From NCBI RefSeq assembly GCF_029626145.1, contig NZ_JARUBJ010000002.1, positions 4,251,501-4,315,500 of the forward strand: a stretch of DNA of 64,000 bases. Direction: 5' to 3'. Shown piece after piece: positions 24,637-32,644 of this stretch. Under the pieces are notes generated by a model. The model was not told the DNA's origin. It worked only from the letters and a program-made list of their open reading frames with translations, and ran no database searches. Position 1 is the stretch's first letter; every line of letters starts with the position of its first letter. Origin of the DNA: Micromonospora sp. WMMD961 (GTDB lineage Bacteria > Actinomycetota > Actinomycetes > Mycobacteriales > Micromonosporaceae). The translations under genes and the position numbers were made by a program.

Positions 24637-25521
24637 ATGGGTTCCACCAGCCACGACGTCGGCAGCCTCGCACCGGGTGCCCACACGTTCACAGTGGATG
24701 GCGTTCGGCAGGTCTACCACGTCGCCGGCACCGGCCCGGTCTGCGTCGCGCACTCCGGCGGCCCGGGCATCGAGTGGGCGTACCTGCGGACGCCCAGCCT
24801 CGAGGCGCACTTCACCATGGTCTACGTCGAGCCGGTCGGTACGGGCGCGTCAGGGCAGCTCGACAACGCCCACGACTACCGTCTCGACACGTATGTCCGG
24901 TTCCTGCACGCCGTCGTCGAGCACCTCGGCGAACCCCGGGTGTACCTCCTCGGGCACTCGCACGGCGGTTTCGTCGTCCAGCGCTACGCGCTCGCCCACC
25001 CGGGCCGGGTCGCCGGCCTCGCCCTGTACGACACCTCGCCCGTCACCGGCGCCGAGTTCTGGGCCGAGGCGATGGCCGGCCTCGCCGCGTACCCGCAGCG
25101 GCACCCGGACCGGCCGGAGGCGTCTGCGGTTCCGGCCGCCTTCGCTCAGATCGGCGGCGCGAGGGACGACGAGTCGTTGGGGGCCGCTCTGCGCGCCGCC
25201 CTGCCGGTGTACTTCGCGGACTTCTGGGGCCGGCAGGACGAGTTCGCCCCGTTTCAGGCGGCTGTCCGGATCTGGGCGACGCCGGCCGCCGCGCAGGACC
25301 CCACGCCCTTCGACGTGCGGGAGAACCTCGCTGAGATCACCGTGCCCGTCGTGGTGATCGTCGGGGCGTACGACTTCATCTGCGGCCCGCGGTGGGCCGA
25401 GCAGCTGCACGCAGGGCTGCCGAATTCACGGCTGGTGACGCTGGAGGGAAGCGGACACTTCGCGCACATCGAGCAACCGGTGGAGTTCACCGACGCCGTG
25501 GTGGAGCTGCTGAAGCGGTGA
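24637..25521 (+). CDS. Alpha/beta hydrolase, proline iminopeptidase-like
   Basis: A 294-aa alpha/beta hydrolase. The oxyanion-hole motif HSGGPG (residues 39-44) resembles the HGGPG of proline iminopeptidases. The nucleophile is Ser108 (GHSHGG), the acid is Asp246 (GAYDF) and the base is His274 (GSGHFAHIEQP). It is cytoplasmic, with no signal sequence. It follows the sigma factor gene by 113 bp and could be co-regulated. A peptidase function is not certain because esterases and epoxide hydrolases share this layout. Confidence 0.86.
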   Translation: MGSTSHDVGSLAPGAHTFTVDGVRQVYHVAGTGPVCVAHSGGPGIEWAYLRTPSLEAHFTMVYVEPVGTGASGQLDNAHDYRLDTYVRFLHAVVEHLGEPRVYLLGHSHGGFVVQRYALAHPGRVAGLALYDTSPVTGAEFWAEAMAGLAAYPQRHPDRPEASAVPAAFAQIGGARDDESLGAALRAALPVYFADFWGRQDEFAPFQAAVRIWATPAAAQDPTPFDVRENLAEITVPVVVIVGAYDFICGPRWAEQLHAGLPNSRLVTLEGSGHFAHIEQPVEFTDAVVELLKR

Positions 25522-25644
25522 CCCGCCGCGCGGCACGGCCCGCCCCGAGGTCCGTTCGTCACAGCGGGCAGGCCTCGGGGTGCGGACGCGTTGCACGGTC
25601 ATAGGCTGAGCACTTTGCTGCATCGTGACGAAGAGGAGACCGCC

Positions 25645-26106
25645 GTGAGCCAGACCGAACGGATGGATTCCGTCGACGAGTGGAACGTCGCCGAGGACGA
25701 CGGGGTCCTGGACGCCTCCGACACCCTCGACGACGACCGGGTCGGCGACCCCCTCGACACCGGCATCATCGCCGAGGACCACTGGACGGCGGCAAACCGG
25801 TTCGGCACCACGCCGGCCGAGGAGCGGGCGGGCGAGTCCCTGGCGCAACACCTCGCCCAGGAGGTGCCGGATGTCGACCCGTACGCCGAGGGTGGCGACG
25901 ACGAGGACGAGCTGACCCGCCGCGGGTACGAGACGGAGGCGCGCGCCGGCCGTCTCGTCGCCTACGACGACGGCGTCCGCGAGGACGACGAGGCCGAGTC
26001 GGTGGCGTGGGACGCCGGCATCGACGCGGGTGCCGCCACCGCGGAGGAAGCCGCGATCCACGTGATCGAGGACCCGGACGGGCCCGGCGACGGACCGCTG
26101 CGCTGA
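25645..26106 (+). CDS. DUF5709 acidic protein
   Basis: A 153-aa very acidic protein of the actinobacterial DUF5709 family (VAEDDGVLDASDTL, DPLDTGIIAEDHW and AAEEAAIHVIED-like blocks). Function unknown; composition suggests a soluble, partly disordered protein. The GTG at 25645 has GAAGAGGAG 7-8 nt upstream. An open frame from 25591 lacks an RBS. It is monocistronic and ends at a hairpin terminator shared with the convergent MFS gene. Confidence 0.85.
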   Translation: MSQTERMDSVDEWNVAEDDGVLDASDTLDDDRVGDPLDTGIIAEDHWTAANRFGTTPAEERAGESLAQHLAQEVPDVDPYAEGGDDEDELTRRGYETEARAGRLVAYDDGVREDDEAESVAWDAGIDAGAATAEEAAIHVIEDPDGPGDGPLR

Positions 26107-26113
26107 CGCCGTA

Positions 26114-26155
26114 CCCGCCGCGCCCAGCACCTCACCGGGTGCCGGGCGCGGCGGG
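26114..26155. terminator. Bidirectional terminator hairpin
   Basis: A 12-bp inverted repeat (26114-26125 with 26144-26155) has further pairing inside the loop (CACC/GGTG). It lies between the convergent DUF5709 and MFS stop codons. Confidence 0.7.
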
Positions 26156-26160
26156 GTCGG

Positions 26161-27741
26161 TCAGTGGATGACGACTGGCGTCTTGACCAACTCGCCCTGC
26201 GGGTCGTCGAGCTGCGCCGGCTGACGTCGGCGCGGCAGCAGCGCGGCCGGGATGAACGTGAGCACGACCAGCCCGAACGCGACCCAGAACGTGTTGGCGA
26301 ACGACGTGGCGGCGAAGTCGAGCCCGCGTTCGATGAGCGACGGGTCCACCGGCATCTGCTCAAGCAGCTCCGGCCGCTGCTGGGCGGCGATGGCCAGCCC
26401 GGCCTCGGTGATCGGCTTGCCACTCTCGTCCACCAGGCCGGGGATCGGCCGGGAGCCGTTCAGCTCGTTGGTGAGGATCACCGACATCACGGCGGCGCCG
26501 ACCGACCCGCCGATCTGCTGGAGGATGTTGACCAGCGTGGAGCCGCGCGCCACCTCCTGCGCCTGCAACGTCCGCAGCGCCGACGTCATGATCGGCATCA
26601 TCGTGCCGCCCATGCCCAGGCCCATCACGAACAGCGACCCGCCGAGCAGCCAGTACGAGGTCTGCGGGTCGACCTGGGTGAAGCCGAAGAACCCGACGAC
26701 GATGAGCGCCAGCGCGAACGGGACGGTACGCCCGATCGGCACCCGGTCGGCGAGCGTGCCCGCGATCGGCATGGTGATCATCGCGCCGATGCCCTGCGGG
26801 GCCATCAGCAGACCGGCGGCCAGCGTCGTTTCGCCGCGCACCTGCAGGAAGTAGCTCGGGAACAGCAGGCCGGCGCCCATGAACGCGATGATGAACACGA
26901 ACAGTGTCAGCGAGGCGATGGTCAGGCTGCGGTTGCGGAACAGCCGCAGGTCGAGCAGCGGATGCCGGGGCTTGAACGAGTAGAGCACGAACGCCACCAC
27001 CAGCGCGCCGCCGACCAGCATCGGGGCCCAGACCTTGGATTCGGCGAAGGTGCCGGTCTCCGGCAGGGACGAGACGCCGTAGAGGAACAGGGCGAGACCC
27101 GGCGAGAGCATGAGCATGCCGACGAAGTCGAACGACTCGGACGGCTCCGGGGCGTCCTTCGGCAGCGCCATCTGTGCGTAGACCAGGGCGATGACGCCGA
27201 TCGGCAGGTTGATCAGGAAGATCCAGTGCCAACTCGCCGTGTCGATCAACCAGCCGCCGAGGATCGGGCCGCCGATCGGGCCGAGCAGCATCGGGATGCC
27301 AAGGACGGCCATCAACCGGCCGATCCGGTGCGGGCCGGCCGCGCGGGTCATGATGGTCATGCCCAGTGGCATGAGCATGCCGCCGCCGAGGCCCTGCAGG
27401 ACGCGGTAGCCGATCAGCTCGCCGATCGTGTCGGCCGTCGCGCAGAGCCCCGACCCGATGGTGAACAGGGCCAGCGCCACCATGTAGAGGCGTTTGGTGC
27501 CGAACCGGTCGGCCGCCCACCCGCTGAGCGGGATCACGGTGGCCAGGGCCAGGGTGTACGCGGTCATGGTCCACGCGACGCGCGCGTAGGACGCGTCGAA
27601 CTCGCTCTGGAAGGTGGGCAGCGCCACGCTGACCACCGTCACGTCGAGGATCGACATGATCGCGCCAAGGACGACGACGCCCGCCACCTTGAGCACCGCG
27701 GCGTCGAGTTTGTCCGATGTCGCGACGGATTGCTGTGTCAC
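26161..27741 (-). CDS. DHA2-family MFS multidrug exporter (EmrB/QacA type)
   Basis: A 526-aa integral membrane protein with about 14 hydrophobic segments, the DHA2 hallmark. Motif A-like GWAADRFGTKRLYM follows TM2, the motif C region LGPIGGPILGGWLID is in TM5, and DVTVVSVALP occurs in TM1 (family motif D1). Proton-driven export of lipophilic or cationic drugs is expected. The GTG at 27741 is preceded by AGGAGAG. No adjacent regulator is seen, and the first gene on the other side is the repeat region and HNH locus. Confidence 0.92.
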   Translation of the reverse strand: MTQQSVATSDKLDAAVLKVAGVVVLGAIMSILDVTVVSVALPTFQSEFDASYARVAWTMTAYTLALATVIPLSGWAADRFGTKRLYMVALALFTIGSGLCATADTIGELIGYRVLQGLGGGMLMPLGMTIMTRAAGPHRIGRLMAVLGIPMLLGPIGGPILGGWLIDTASWHWIFLINLPIGVIALVYAQMALPKDAPEPSESFDFVGMLMLSPGLALFLYGVSSLPETGTFAESKVWAPMLVGGALVVAFVLYSFKPRHPLLDLRLFRNRSLTIASLTLFVFIIAFMGAGLLFPSYFLQVRGETTLAAGLLMAPQGIGAMITMPIAGTLADRVPIGRTVPFALALIVVGFFGFTQVDPQTSYWLLGGSLFVMGLGMGGTMMPIMTSALRTLQAQEVARGSTLVNILQQIGGSVGAAVMSVILTNELNGSRPIPGLVDESGKPITEAGLAIAAQQRPELLEQMPVDPSLIERGLDFAATSFANTFWVAFGLVVLTFIPAALLPRRRQPAQLDDPQGELVKTPVVIH

Positions 27742-28014
27742 TGACTCTCCTGAAGTCGATTGAGCCGGCCATTGGTGGGCGGTGGCGGCGATGCCGCGCC
27801 GACCAGGCGCGGGGCGCGTTGTACAGGACGACGCGCGGAGGCAGACTAACCGCCGGTTGTGACGATTCGCCGCCGGATTTCGTGACCGCCCTGCCGCGTA
27901 TCCGAACGGCCGTCGATTTGCAGCCGCTCGTCGGGGTGGCGATCAGGCAGCAGGGCCGCCGCCAGACGGGCAGCGGTCGGGATCAGCCCGGCCAGGGCCG
28001 GGGATCGCTGTGCA
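27742..28014. other. Intergenic region upstream of the MFS gene
   Basis: About 270 bp precede the 9-bp tandem repeat. They presumably contain the MFS promoter. I see no clear operator palindrome and no credible gene. The open frames here are GC-rich shadows. Confidence 0.4.
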
Positions 28015-28104
28015 GCACGGCGGGCACGGCGGGCACGGCGGGCACGGCGGGCACGGCGGGCACGGCGGGCACGGCGGGCACGGCGGGCACGGCGGGCACG
28101 GCGA
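28015..28104. repeat. 9-bp tandem repeat array (about 10 copies)
   Basis: GCACGGCGG is repeated nine times perfectly (28015-28095) plus once with one mismatch. The repeat length is a multiple of three, so it creates artificial Gly-His, Gly-Thr-Ala or Pro-Cys open frames. None has a supporting RBS or homology. Confidence 0.9.
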
Positions 28105-28365
28105 CGACGATCGTGTGGGATGGCACGGCAGCGACCGCAGCGAGCACGAAGCGGCGGGCACGGCGGAAACGGCGGCGTCGCCCGCGTGGTTTCGACCCGC
28201 GCTCCACCGGCAGCACCGAGCCTGCCCGGGAGCAGGGCGAGAGCGGTGCGCGGATCATGGTCCCGCGCCTCCCCTCGTCTCGGTGGCGGAGGGAATCAGA
28301 GCGTGCCGTGCCGCCCAGTTGGTCGGCCTGCTGACCGGGGTGATCGTCGTGTGCTCGTGGTGCGC

Positions 28366-28563
28366 TCACGTTCGTCGGTGGTAGTGGTTGCGGCGGGGTA
28401 GTTGTTCGGGGTCTAGCCAGGCCGGCGGGACGAACTCGGGGTGACCGTCGCCGGCCAATCGCACGGCCCAGTCGCTGTGGTGCAGGTGCCGGTGGTGGTG
28501 GCCGCAGAGCAACACGGCGTTGGCGAGGCTGGTGTCGCCGCCGTCGGCCCAGTGGTGGATGTG
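28366..28563 (-). CDS. Split 13E12/DUF222 HNH endonuclease, 3' exon
   Basis: The last 66 codons (with TGA at 28366-28368) of the HNH gene whose first part is at 30714-31766. It begins HIHHWADGG, followed by TSLANAVLLCGHHHR. This completes the HNH motif that the 5' exon leaves at WCDAH. It has no start codon of its own. Joining 30714 to 28563 restores the frame exactly (1053 + 198 nt) and gives a 416-aa protein of normal family length. Expression therefore needs splicing of the intervening group II intron. Confidence 0.9.
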   Translation of the reverse strand, partial: HIHHWADGGDTSLANAVLLCGHHHRHLHHSDWAVRLAGDGHPEFVPPAWLDPEQLPRRNHYHRRT

Positions 28564-28626
28564 GTTGAGTCGGCCCGGGGCGCGGTGGCGGCGTTGCCGC
28601 TGCCCCGTTTCCCCGGGCCGCTCTCC

Positions 28627-28660
28627 GAACCCGGCGTGCGACTTTCACCGCACCGGGCTC
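28627..28660 (-). ncRNA. Group II intron domain V
   Basis: A 34-nt hairpin starting GAGCC, with the conserved GGTGAAAGTCGCACG core and closing with GGGTTC. It begins 9 nt after the reverse transcriptase stop codon. It is the catalytic centre of the ribozyme. Confidence 0.92.
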
Positions 28661-28669
28661 TCCACGAGG

Positions 28670-30130
28670 TCATGCCATCTGGTCGGTGATCTGTAAGGGC
28701 CAAGGGGATGGGATCGTGTTGCCTCGCAGCCGGTATCGGCTGACTCGTGTTGAGGCGATGTTGAACAGTTCGATCCCGTCCAGGGCGATGGGACGCCAGC
28801 CAGTAGGGCCGCGTAACCATCGCCGGACGTCTCTCCAAGGCATGCGTTGGCGGCGCATCACCCAGTGCACGACGCGCCACCAGACGAAGGTCTGGAGTTT
28901 GTCGAAGGTGTGTTTGGCCACCGCGTGTTTGAAGTAGTTCGCCCAGCCACGCTGGATCTGGTTGATCCGGATCAGCGTTGCCCGGTACTCGGCCTGGGAC
29001 AATCTGCGGGTCAGAGTTCGGATCTTTGCCTTGAAATCGCGGACTGGCCTGTCTGCGATGAAGGTGTAGACGTAGCTCTTATCCGTTCCCCGTTTACGCA
29101 TCCACTTGATATGGAAGCCGAGGAAGTCGAACCCGTCGCTCATGTGCACCACCTGGGTTTTCGCCACGGACAGGCGAAGTCCCACAGGTGCCAGCACCCT
29201 GCTCACCTCCTCGCGCACCGTTTCGGCGTTGGTTTGGGTACCGAACACCAGCACGACGAAGTCGTCCGCGTAGCGGACCATCCGCCAGGTGCCCAGCCCG
29301 TTGCGACGCCGGGTCTTGCGGCGCTCGTGGCTCCATGACCGCCACTGAGCGTCGAAGTGCTCATCGAGCACGCTCAGAGCGATGTTGGCCAGCAGCGGTG
29401 AGAGAATGCCCCCTTGAGGAGTGCCGGTGAGGCTGTCCTCCCGATCACCGGATCTGGTCATGACTCCGGCTTTCAGGAACGCCTTCACCAGGGCCAGTAC
29501 ACGTTTGTCCGAGATCCGTAGACGCATCCGATCCATCAACGCGGTGTGGTCGATGGAATCGAAACACGCTTCGATGTCGGCATCCAGGACCCACTGATAA
29601 CCCTTCGTGCCCAACATCTGAATCTCGGCAATCGCGTCGTGCACTCGCCGGTTGGGCCGGAAACCGAACGATGACGGCTTGAAGTCCGCCTCGAAGATCG
29701 GCTCCAACACCAGCTTCAGCGCCGCTTGGACCACCCGGTCGGTAACCGTCGGGATCCCCAACTTGCGGACCTTGCCCGACCCGCGCTTCGGAATCAGTTG
29801 CTGCCGCACCGGCAACGCCTGAAACTCTCGCGCTTTCAACCGCTCTCGAATGCGTTCCAAGAACGCCTGTTCACCGACCCGCTCCCGAATGTCAAAGACG
29901 GTTGAGCCGTCCACACCCGCAGAACGGGCCCCGGCGTTGCCCGCGACCCGGTCGAACGCCATCATCAGCGTCGCCGGGTCATACACCAGGTTGTACAGAT
30001 CATCGAAGCGACGGCACGGATCGGCCGTCGCCCATTGGTGCAATTTGGTCTGCATCCGTCGTACCCGCGCCTGCGCCAACCCGGCGTCAGGCCACGCGCC
30101 CGGAACATTCACTCCGGGATCTTCGACCAT
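28670..30130 (-). CDS. ltrA: Group II intron reverse transcriptase/maturase
   Basis: A 486-aa intron-encoded protein. RT blocks are intact: SFGFRPNRRVHDAI (RT2), DADIEACFDSIDH (RT3), GTPQGGILSPLLANI (RT4) and YADD in MVRYADDFVVL (RT5, catalytic Asp pair). The C-terminal maturase/X domain (GIIM type) has INQIQRGWANYFKH. There is no HNH endonuclease domain, so retrohoming would rely on nicked or replicating DNA. The ATG at 30130 has AAGGAAGGG about 7 nt upstream. The ATG at 30172 is an alternative that adds 14 residues. It promotes splicing and mobility of its intron. Confidence 0.95.
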   Translation of the reverse strand: MVEDPGVNVPGAWPDAGLAQARVRRMQTKLHQWATADPCRRFDDLYNLVYDPATLMMAFDRVAGNAGARSAGVDGSTVFDIRERVGEQAFLERIRERLKAREFQALPVRQQLIPKRGSGKVRKLGIPTVTDRVVQAALKLVLEPIFEADFKPSSFGFRPNRRVHDAIAEIQMLGTKGYQWVLDADIEACFDSIDHTALMDRMRLRISDKRVLALVKAFLKAGVMTRSGDREDSLTGTPQGGILSPLLANIALSVLDEHFDAQWRSWSHERRKTRRRNGLGTWRMVRYADDFVVLVFGTQTNAETVREEVSRVLAPVGLRLSVAKTQVVHMSDGFDFLGFHIKWMRKRGTDKSYVYTFIADRPVRDFKAKIRTLTRRLSQAEYRATLIRINQIQRGWANYFKHAVAKHTFDKLQTFVWWRVVHWVMRRQRMPWRDVRRWLRGPTGWRPIALDGIELFNIASTRVSRYRLRGNTIPSPWPLQITDQMA

Positions 30131-30713
30131 CACAGTCCCTTCCTTGCTGACCTCGCTGTCGCCCTTCGCCATGCGGCCGGCTCTCCCGACCTCGGACTAC
30201 TACGGCGACTCCGCCCCGTCACGGCCGGATCGGCCGACGGTGGACCCAGCCCCACCCGCGTTGGCCACGCGGTATCAGGCACGTCCGTGACGGTTCCCGT
30301 GTTCACTGACCGATCGATCGTCGAAGGAGGCGCCTGGCTCTACCCCCGCGGCATCGCCACGACTACCCCGCGGCACTTCGTCGTGGCCTCCAGCCGGCCG
30401 TCCACATCACCGACCCGGAGTTCCCCGCCCATCAGGGGCGGGTACGCACCGCGCCCAGCCATCTGCCAGATTCCCAGCTGGTGGTCCATTAGGGGGCTTC
30501 ACACACCAGTTCCTCACGTACACCTCTCCGACTCGCTAGCCGAACCCGCACCATCTGGCAGTACTGGCACGCCTCGGCGTCGTCAGGGGCCGCTTGCCGC
30601 CAGGCCCGGCACCTCCCGAACCCGGCTGCCCCTCAGCTTCACCGTCCTGCCGCGACAGGACGGCGGTGGTGGTCTCTCACCTCCACTCGATCAATCAGCG
30701 CCTCACGGCGCAC

Positions 30714-31766
30714 GTGTGCGTCGCACCAGCGCGGTGGTCGGTCGCAACCGGGGAAGGCGCAGCCACGGTCGCGCAGCACCAGGGCTCGCCGGAGAGGACC
30801 GGTGACGAGGCGGCGTTGCCGACCGAGGTCCAGTGGTTGGCCAGCTCCGCTGAGGACGGCCGGGAGGATGCCGGCGTCACAGGCGAGTCGGCGCACGGCC
30901 TCGGGAGTGAGGTGCAGGCCGGTGTCGAGGGTGCTGCCGCCCAGTTGCCGGGTCAACCCGTCGTAGTCGGTGGTCACGACGACCTGGGCGCAATCACCGC
31001 CGTGCTCGGGCAACTCGCCGGTGCGCAGGGCGAGGCGGCACACGTCACCGAGGGCGTCGTGCCGGCGCTGCCCGGGAGTGCGCTGGTCGTCAGGACCCGA
31101 CGGCGCGTTGAGGGGGTCGATGGCGGCGCGGAGCAGCCCAGCGGTTTCGGAGTCGAGGATGCCGGTGAGTCGCAGGCGGCCGTCAGTGAGGGTGGAGAGG
31201 GTGAGGTGGCGGTCGCGGGTGGCACGGCGGGCCTCGGCATCCAGGGCGGCTTTGGCGGCAGCGTCGGCGATGTCGGGTGCGACATGGTCGAGGATGCGGG
31301 TGCTGAGTCTGCGCAACAGGGTGGGGTCGAATTGCCCCGCCCACTCGACGAGCACCCCGACGGCTTTGTCGGCGGCCTCGGGACTCGCGGAGGTCTGCAC
31401 GGCGTCGACGGTGTCGGCGATGATCCGGGCCTGGTCCACGGTGATACGACCGTCGGCGAGTGCGTTGCGTACCCCAGGGTTGCCGGTGTCCAGGACGGCG
31501 GCGAGGTCGACGAGGCGGCGGGCGGCCGGGATGGTGAGGCGTAACCGTTCGCGGAGCCAGACCGCGGTGGAGGAGGCGCCCTGGGTGGTGGCGGTGCCCC
31601 GCCCGTCGAGCTCACGGATCAGGGCGAGCTGCACCGCGGCGAGGCGCTGCTCGATGCGGTGCGCGGTGTCGAGCGCGGCGATCAGCTCGCCCTCGGGGGA
31701 CGACCAGGTGGCCGCGTCGGCGCAGGCGGCGATGGCGTCCTCTGCCTGCGTCAACTCCTCGACCAT
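30714..31766 (-). CDS. Split 13E12/DUF222 HNH endonuclease, 5' exon
   Basis: The first 351 codons of an HNH endonuclease of the 13E12 repeat/DUF222 family. The helical DUF222 region (residues about 20-300; QLALIRELDGRG, ADGRITVDQARII, DALGDVCRLAL) leads into the zinc/HNH start CAFPGCDRPPRWCDAH, where the intron interrupts after the first catalytic His codon. Without splicing, translation runs into the intron and stops after about 24 foreign residues. A TAGGTT box 6 nt upstream of the ATG suggests a leaderless transcript, and a LexA-like box lies just behind it. The biological role of 13E12 proteins is unsettled. Confidence 0.92.
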
Positions 31767-31776
31767 GACATCAACC

Positions 31777-31792
31777 TAGAACATATGTACGA
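31777..31792. promoter_or_regulatory. LexA/SOS-box-like palindrome
   Basis: TAGAACATATGTACGA matches the actinobacterial SOS box TCGAACnnnnGTTCGA at all but two positions. It overlaps the promoter of the HNH gene, which starts at 31766. Some mycobacterial 13E12 genes are known LexA targets. Confidence 0.65.
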
Positions 31793-31823
31793 CAATCTCA
31801 GCCGTCATGATCGATCTGCGGCC

Positions 31824-31925
31824 GGCCCGGCCAGACGGCAGGCCCGGCCAGACGGCAGGCCCGGCCAGACGGCAGGCCCGGCCAGACGGCAGGCCCGGCC
31901 AGACGGCAGGCCCGGCCAGACGGCA
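31824..31925. repeat. 17-bp tandem repeat, six perfect copies
   Basis: Six consecutive perfect copies of GGCCCGGCCAGACGGCA lie between the HNH gene promoter and the DinB gene end. There is no spacer sequence, so it is not a CRISPR. The 17-bp period precludes a repetitive coding region. Confidence 0.95.
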
Positions 31926-31995
31926 GGTGATCCCTCTACCGGGCCAGCTTCGGCTTCATCGCCGCCACCGTCTGGCTTCCATGATCGACAGGGAC

Positions 31996-32571
31996 CTACC
32001 TGCGGCGTTCACTGGCGTCGAGGGCGGCCTGCTCCACCCGCTGGCGGTAGTCCAGCCACCATGACTCGTCGACCGGGGGCAGGTTGTCGTTCTCGGACAG
32101 CAACCCGGCCGCGCCGTCGATGAGTTCGCGCACGATGTCGGCGTGGCCGGCGTGCCGTTGGGTTTCCGCTATGACGTGGACCAGGACGTGGTGCAACGTG
32201 ACCGCCGCATCACCCCACCACGGCACGAGGCCGACCTCGTCCAGCGCAAGGGCATCGATGGTGGTGTCGGCGTGGGCGATCGCGCGCCGGTACAGTCCGA
32301 CGATCTCCTCACGGGTCTCGTCCGCGCTCGCCCACATGTCGGCATTGGGCTCCGCCCCGTCGCCGAGCCAGGGCAACTCCTGCTCGAACGGTCGGCCGAA
32401 CACGACGCCGAAGTAGAGGGTCTCCATGGCCGCCGAGTGCTTCACCAGACCGAGCAGGTTGGTCGCGGTCGGGGTCAACGGACGCCGAATGTCGTACTCG
32501 CCGAGGCCGTCGAGCTTCCACAGCAGCGACTCGCGGCCGCCCTTCAAGTAACTGTGCAGGTCTGCCTTCAT
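31996..32571 (-). CDS. DinB-family (DUF664-type) metal-dependent hydrolase fold protein
   Basis: A 191-aa four-helix DinB-superfamily protein of the DUF664 type. The metal-ligand His residues are in LVKHSAAMET, in LHHVLVHVIAETQRHAGH and in the last His of that stretch. Relatives include mycothiol- and bacillithiol-dependent S-transferases and maleylpyruvate isomerase-like proteins. Actual activity is unknown. It is monocistronic, 73 bp downstream of the IclR gene on the same strand. Confidence 0.85.
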   Translation of the reverse strand: MKADLHSYLKGGRESLLWKLDGLGEYDIRRPLTPTATNLLGLVKHSAAMETLYFGVVFGRPFEQELPWLGDGAEPNADMWASADETREEIVGLYRRAIAHADTTIDALALDEVGLVPWWGDAAVTLHHVLVHVIAETQRHAGHADIVRELIDGAAGLLSENDNLPPVDESWWLDYRQRVEQAALDASERRR

Positions 32572-32644
32572 CGCGGCACTATGGCATCCGGTCGGGTGTC
32601 GGCGCCGCCCCGGACGATCCCACGACGCTCGTGATCGGTGGGAC

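Larger units (their letters stand above)
28564..30713 (-). mobile_element. Group II intron with encoded reverse transcriptase
   Basis: A 2150-bp intron inserted in the HNH gene. The 5' boundary, inferred from host-protein continuity, begins GTGCG, the group II consensus. The 3' boundary ends in AC. Domain V is recognisable at 28627-28660 (34 nt, core GGTGAAAGTCGCACG, catalytic AGC near its start). Domain VI forms a 10-bp stem (28571-28580 with 28611-28620), followed by ACTCAAC with a candidate branch A about 7 nt from the end. The maturase ORF occupies domain IV. Clean boundaries and an intact ORF suggest a functional, relatively recent insertion. Confidence 0.93.

Noticed and set aside
26164..27744. 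A 526-codon plus-strand frame, same length as the MFS gene
   Set aside because: It is the mirror frame of the exporter, rich in His, Gln and Arg. Only the minus-strand product has membrane helices and MFS motifs.
28015..28104. CRISPR array
   Set aside because: Repeats are contiguous with no spacers and no cas genes. The same applies to 31824-31925 and 53253-53322.
27943..28161. Small Cys/Pro-repeat protein in the 9-bp array
   Set aside because: The repeats come from the DNA array (all frames give simple repeats), and there is no RBS, homology or flanking coding signal.
28010..28384. Gly/His-repeat protein starting at GTG 28010
   Set aside because: It owes its motif to the same array, its remainder lacks similarity, and it overlaps the HNH 3' exon antisense.
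28366..31766. Two separate genes (truncated HNH protein plus orphan fragment)
   Set aside because: The fragment has no start, and exact joining at group II intron boundaries restores a normal full-length HNH protein.
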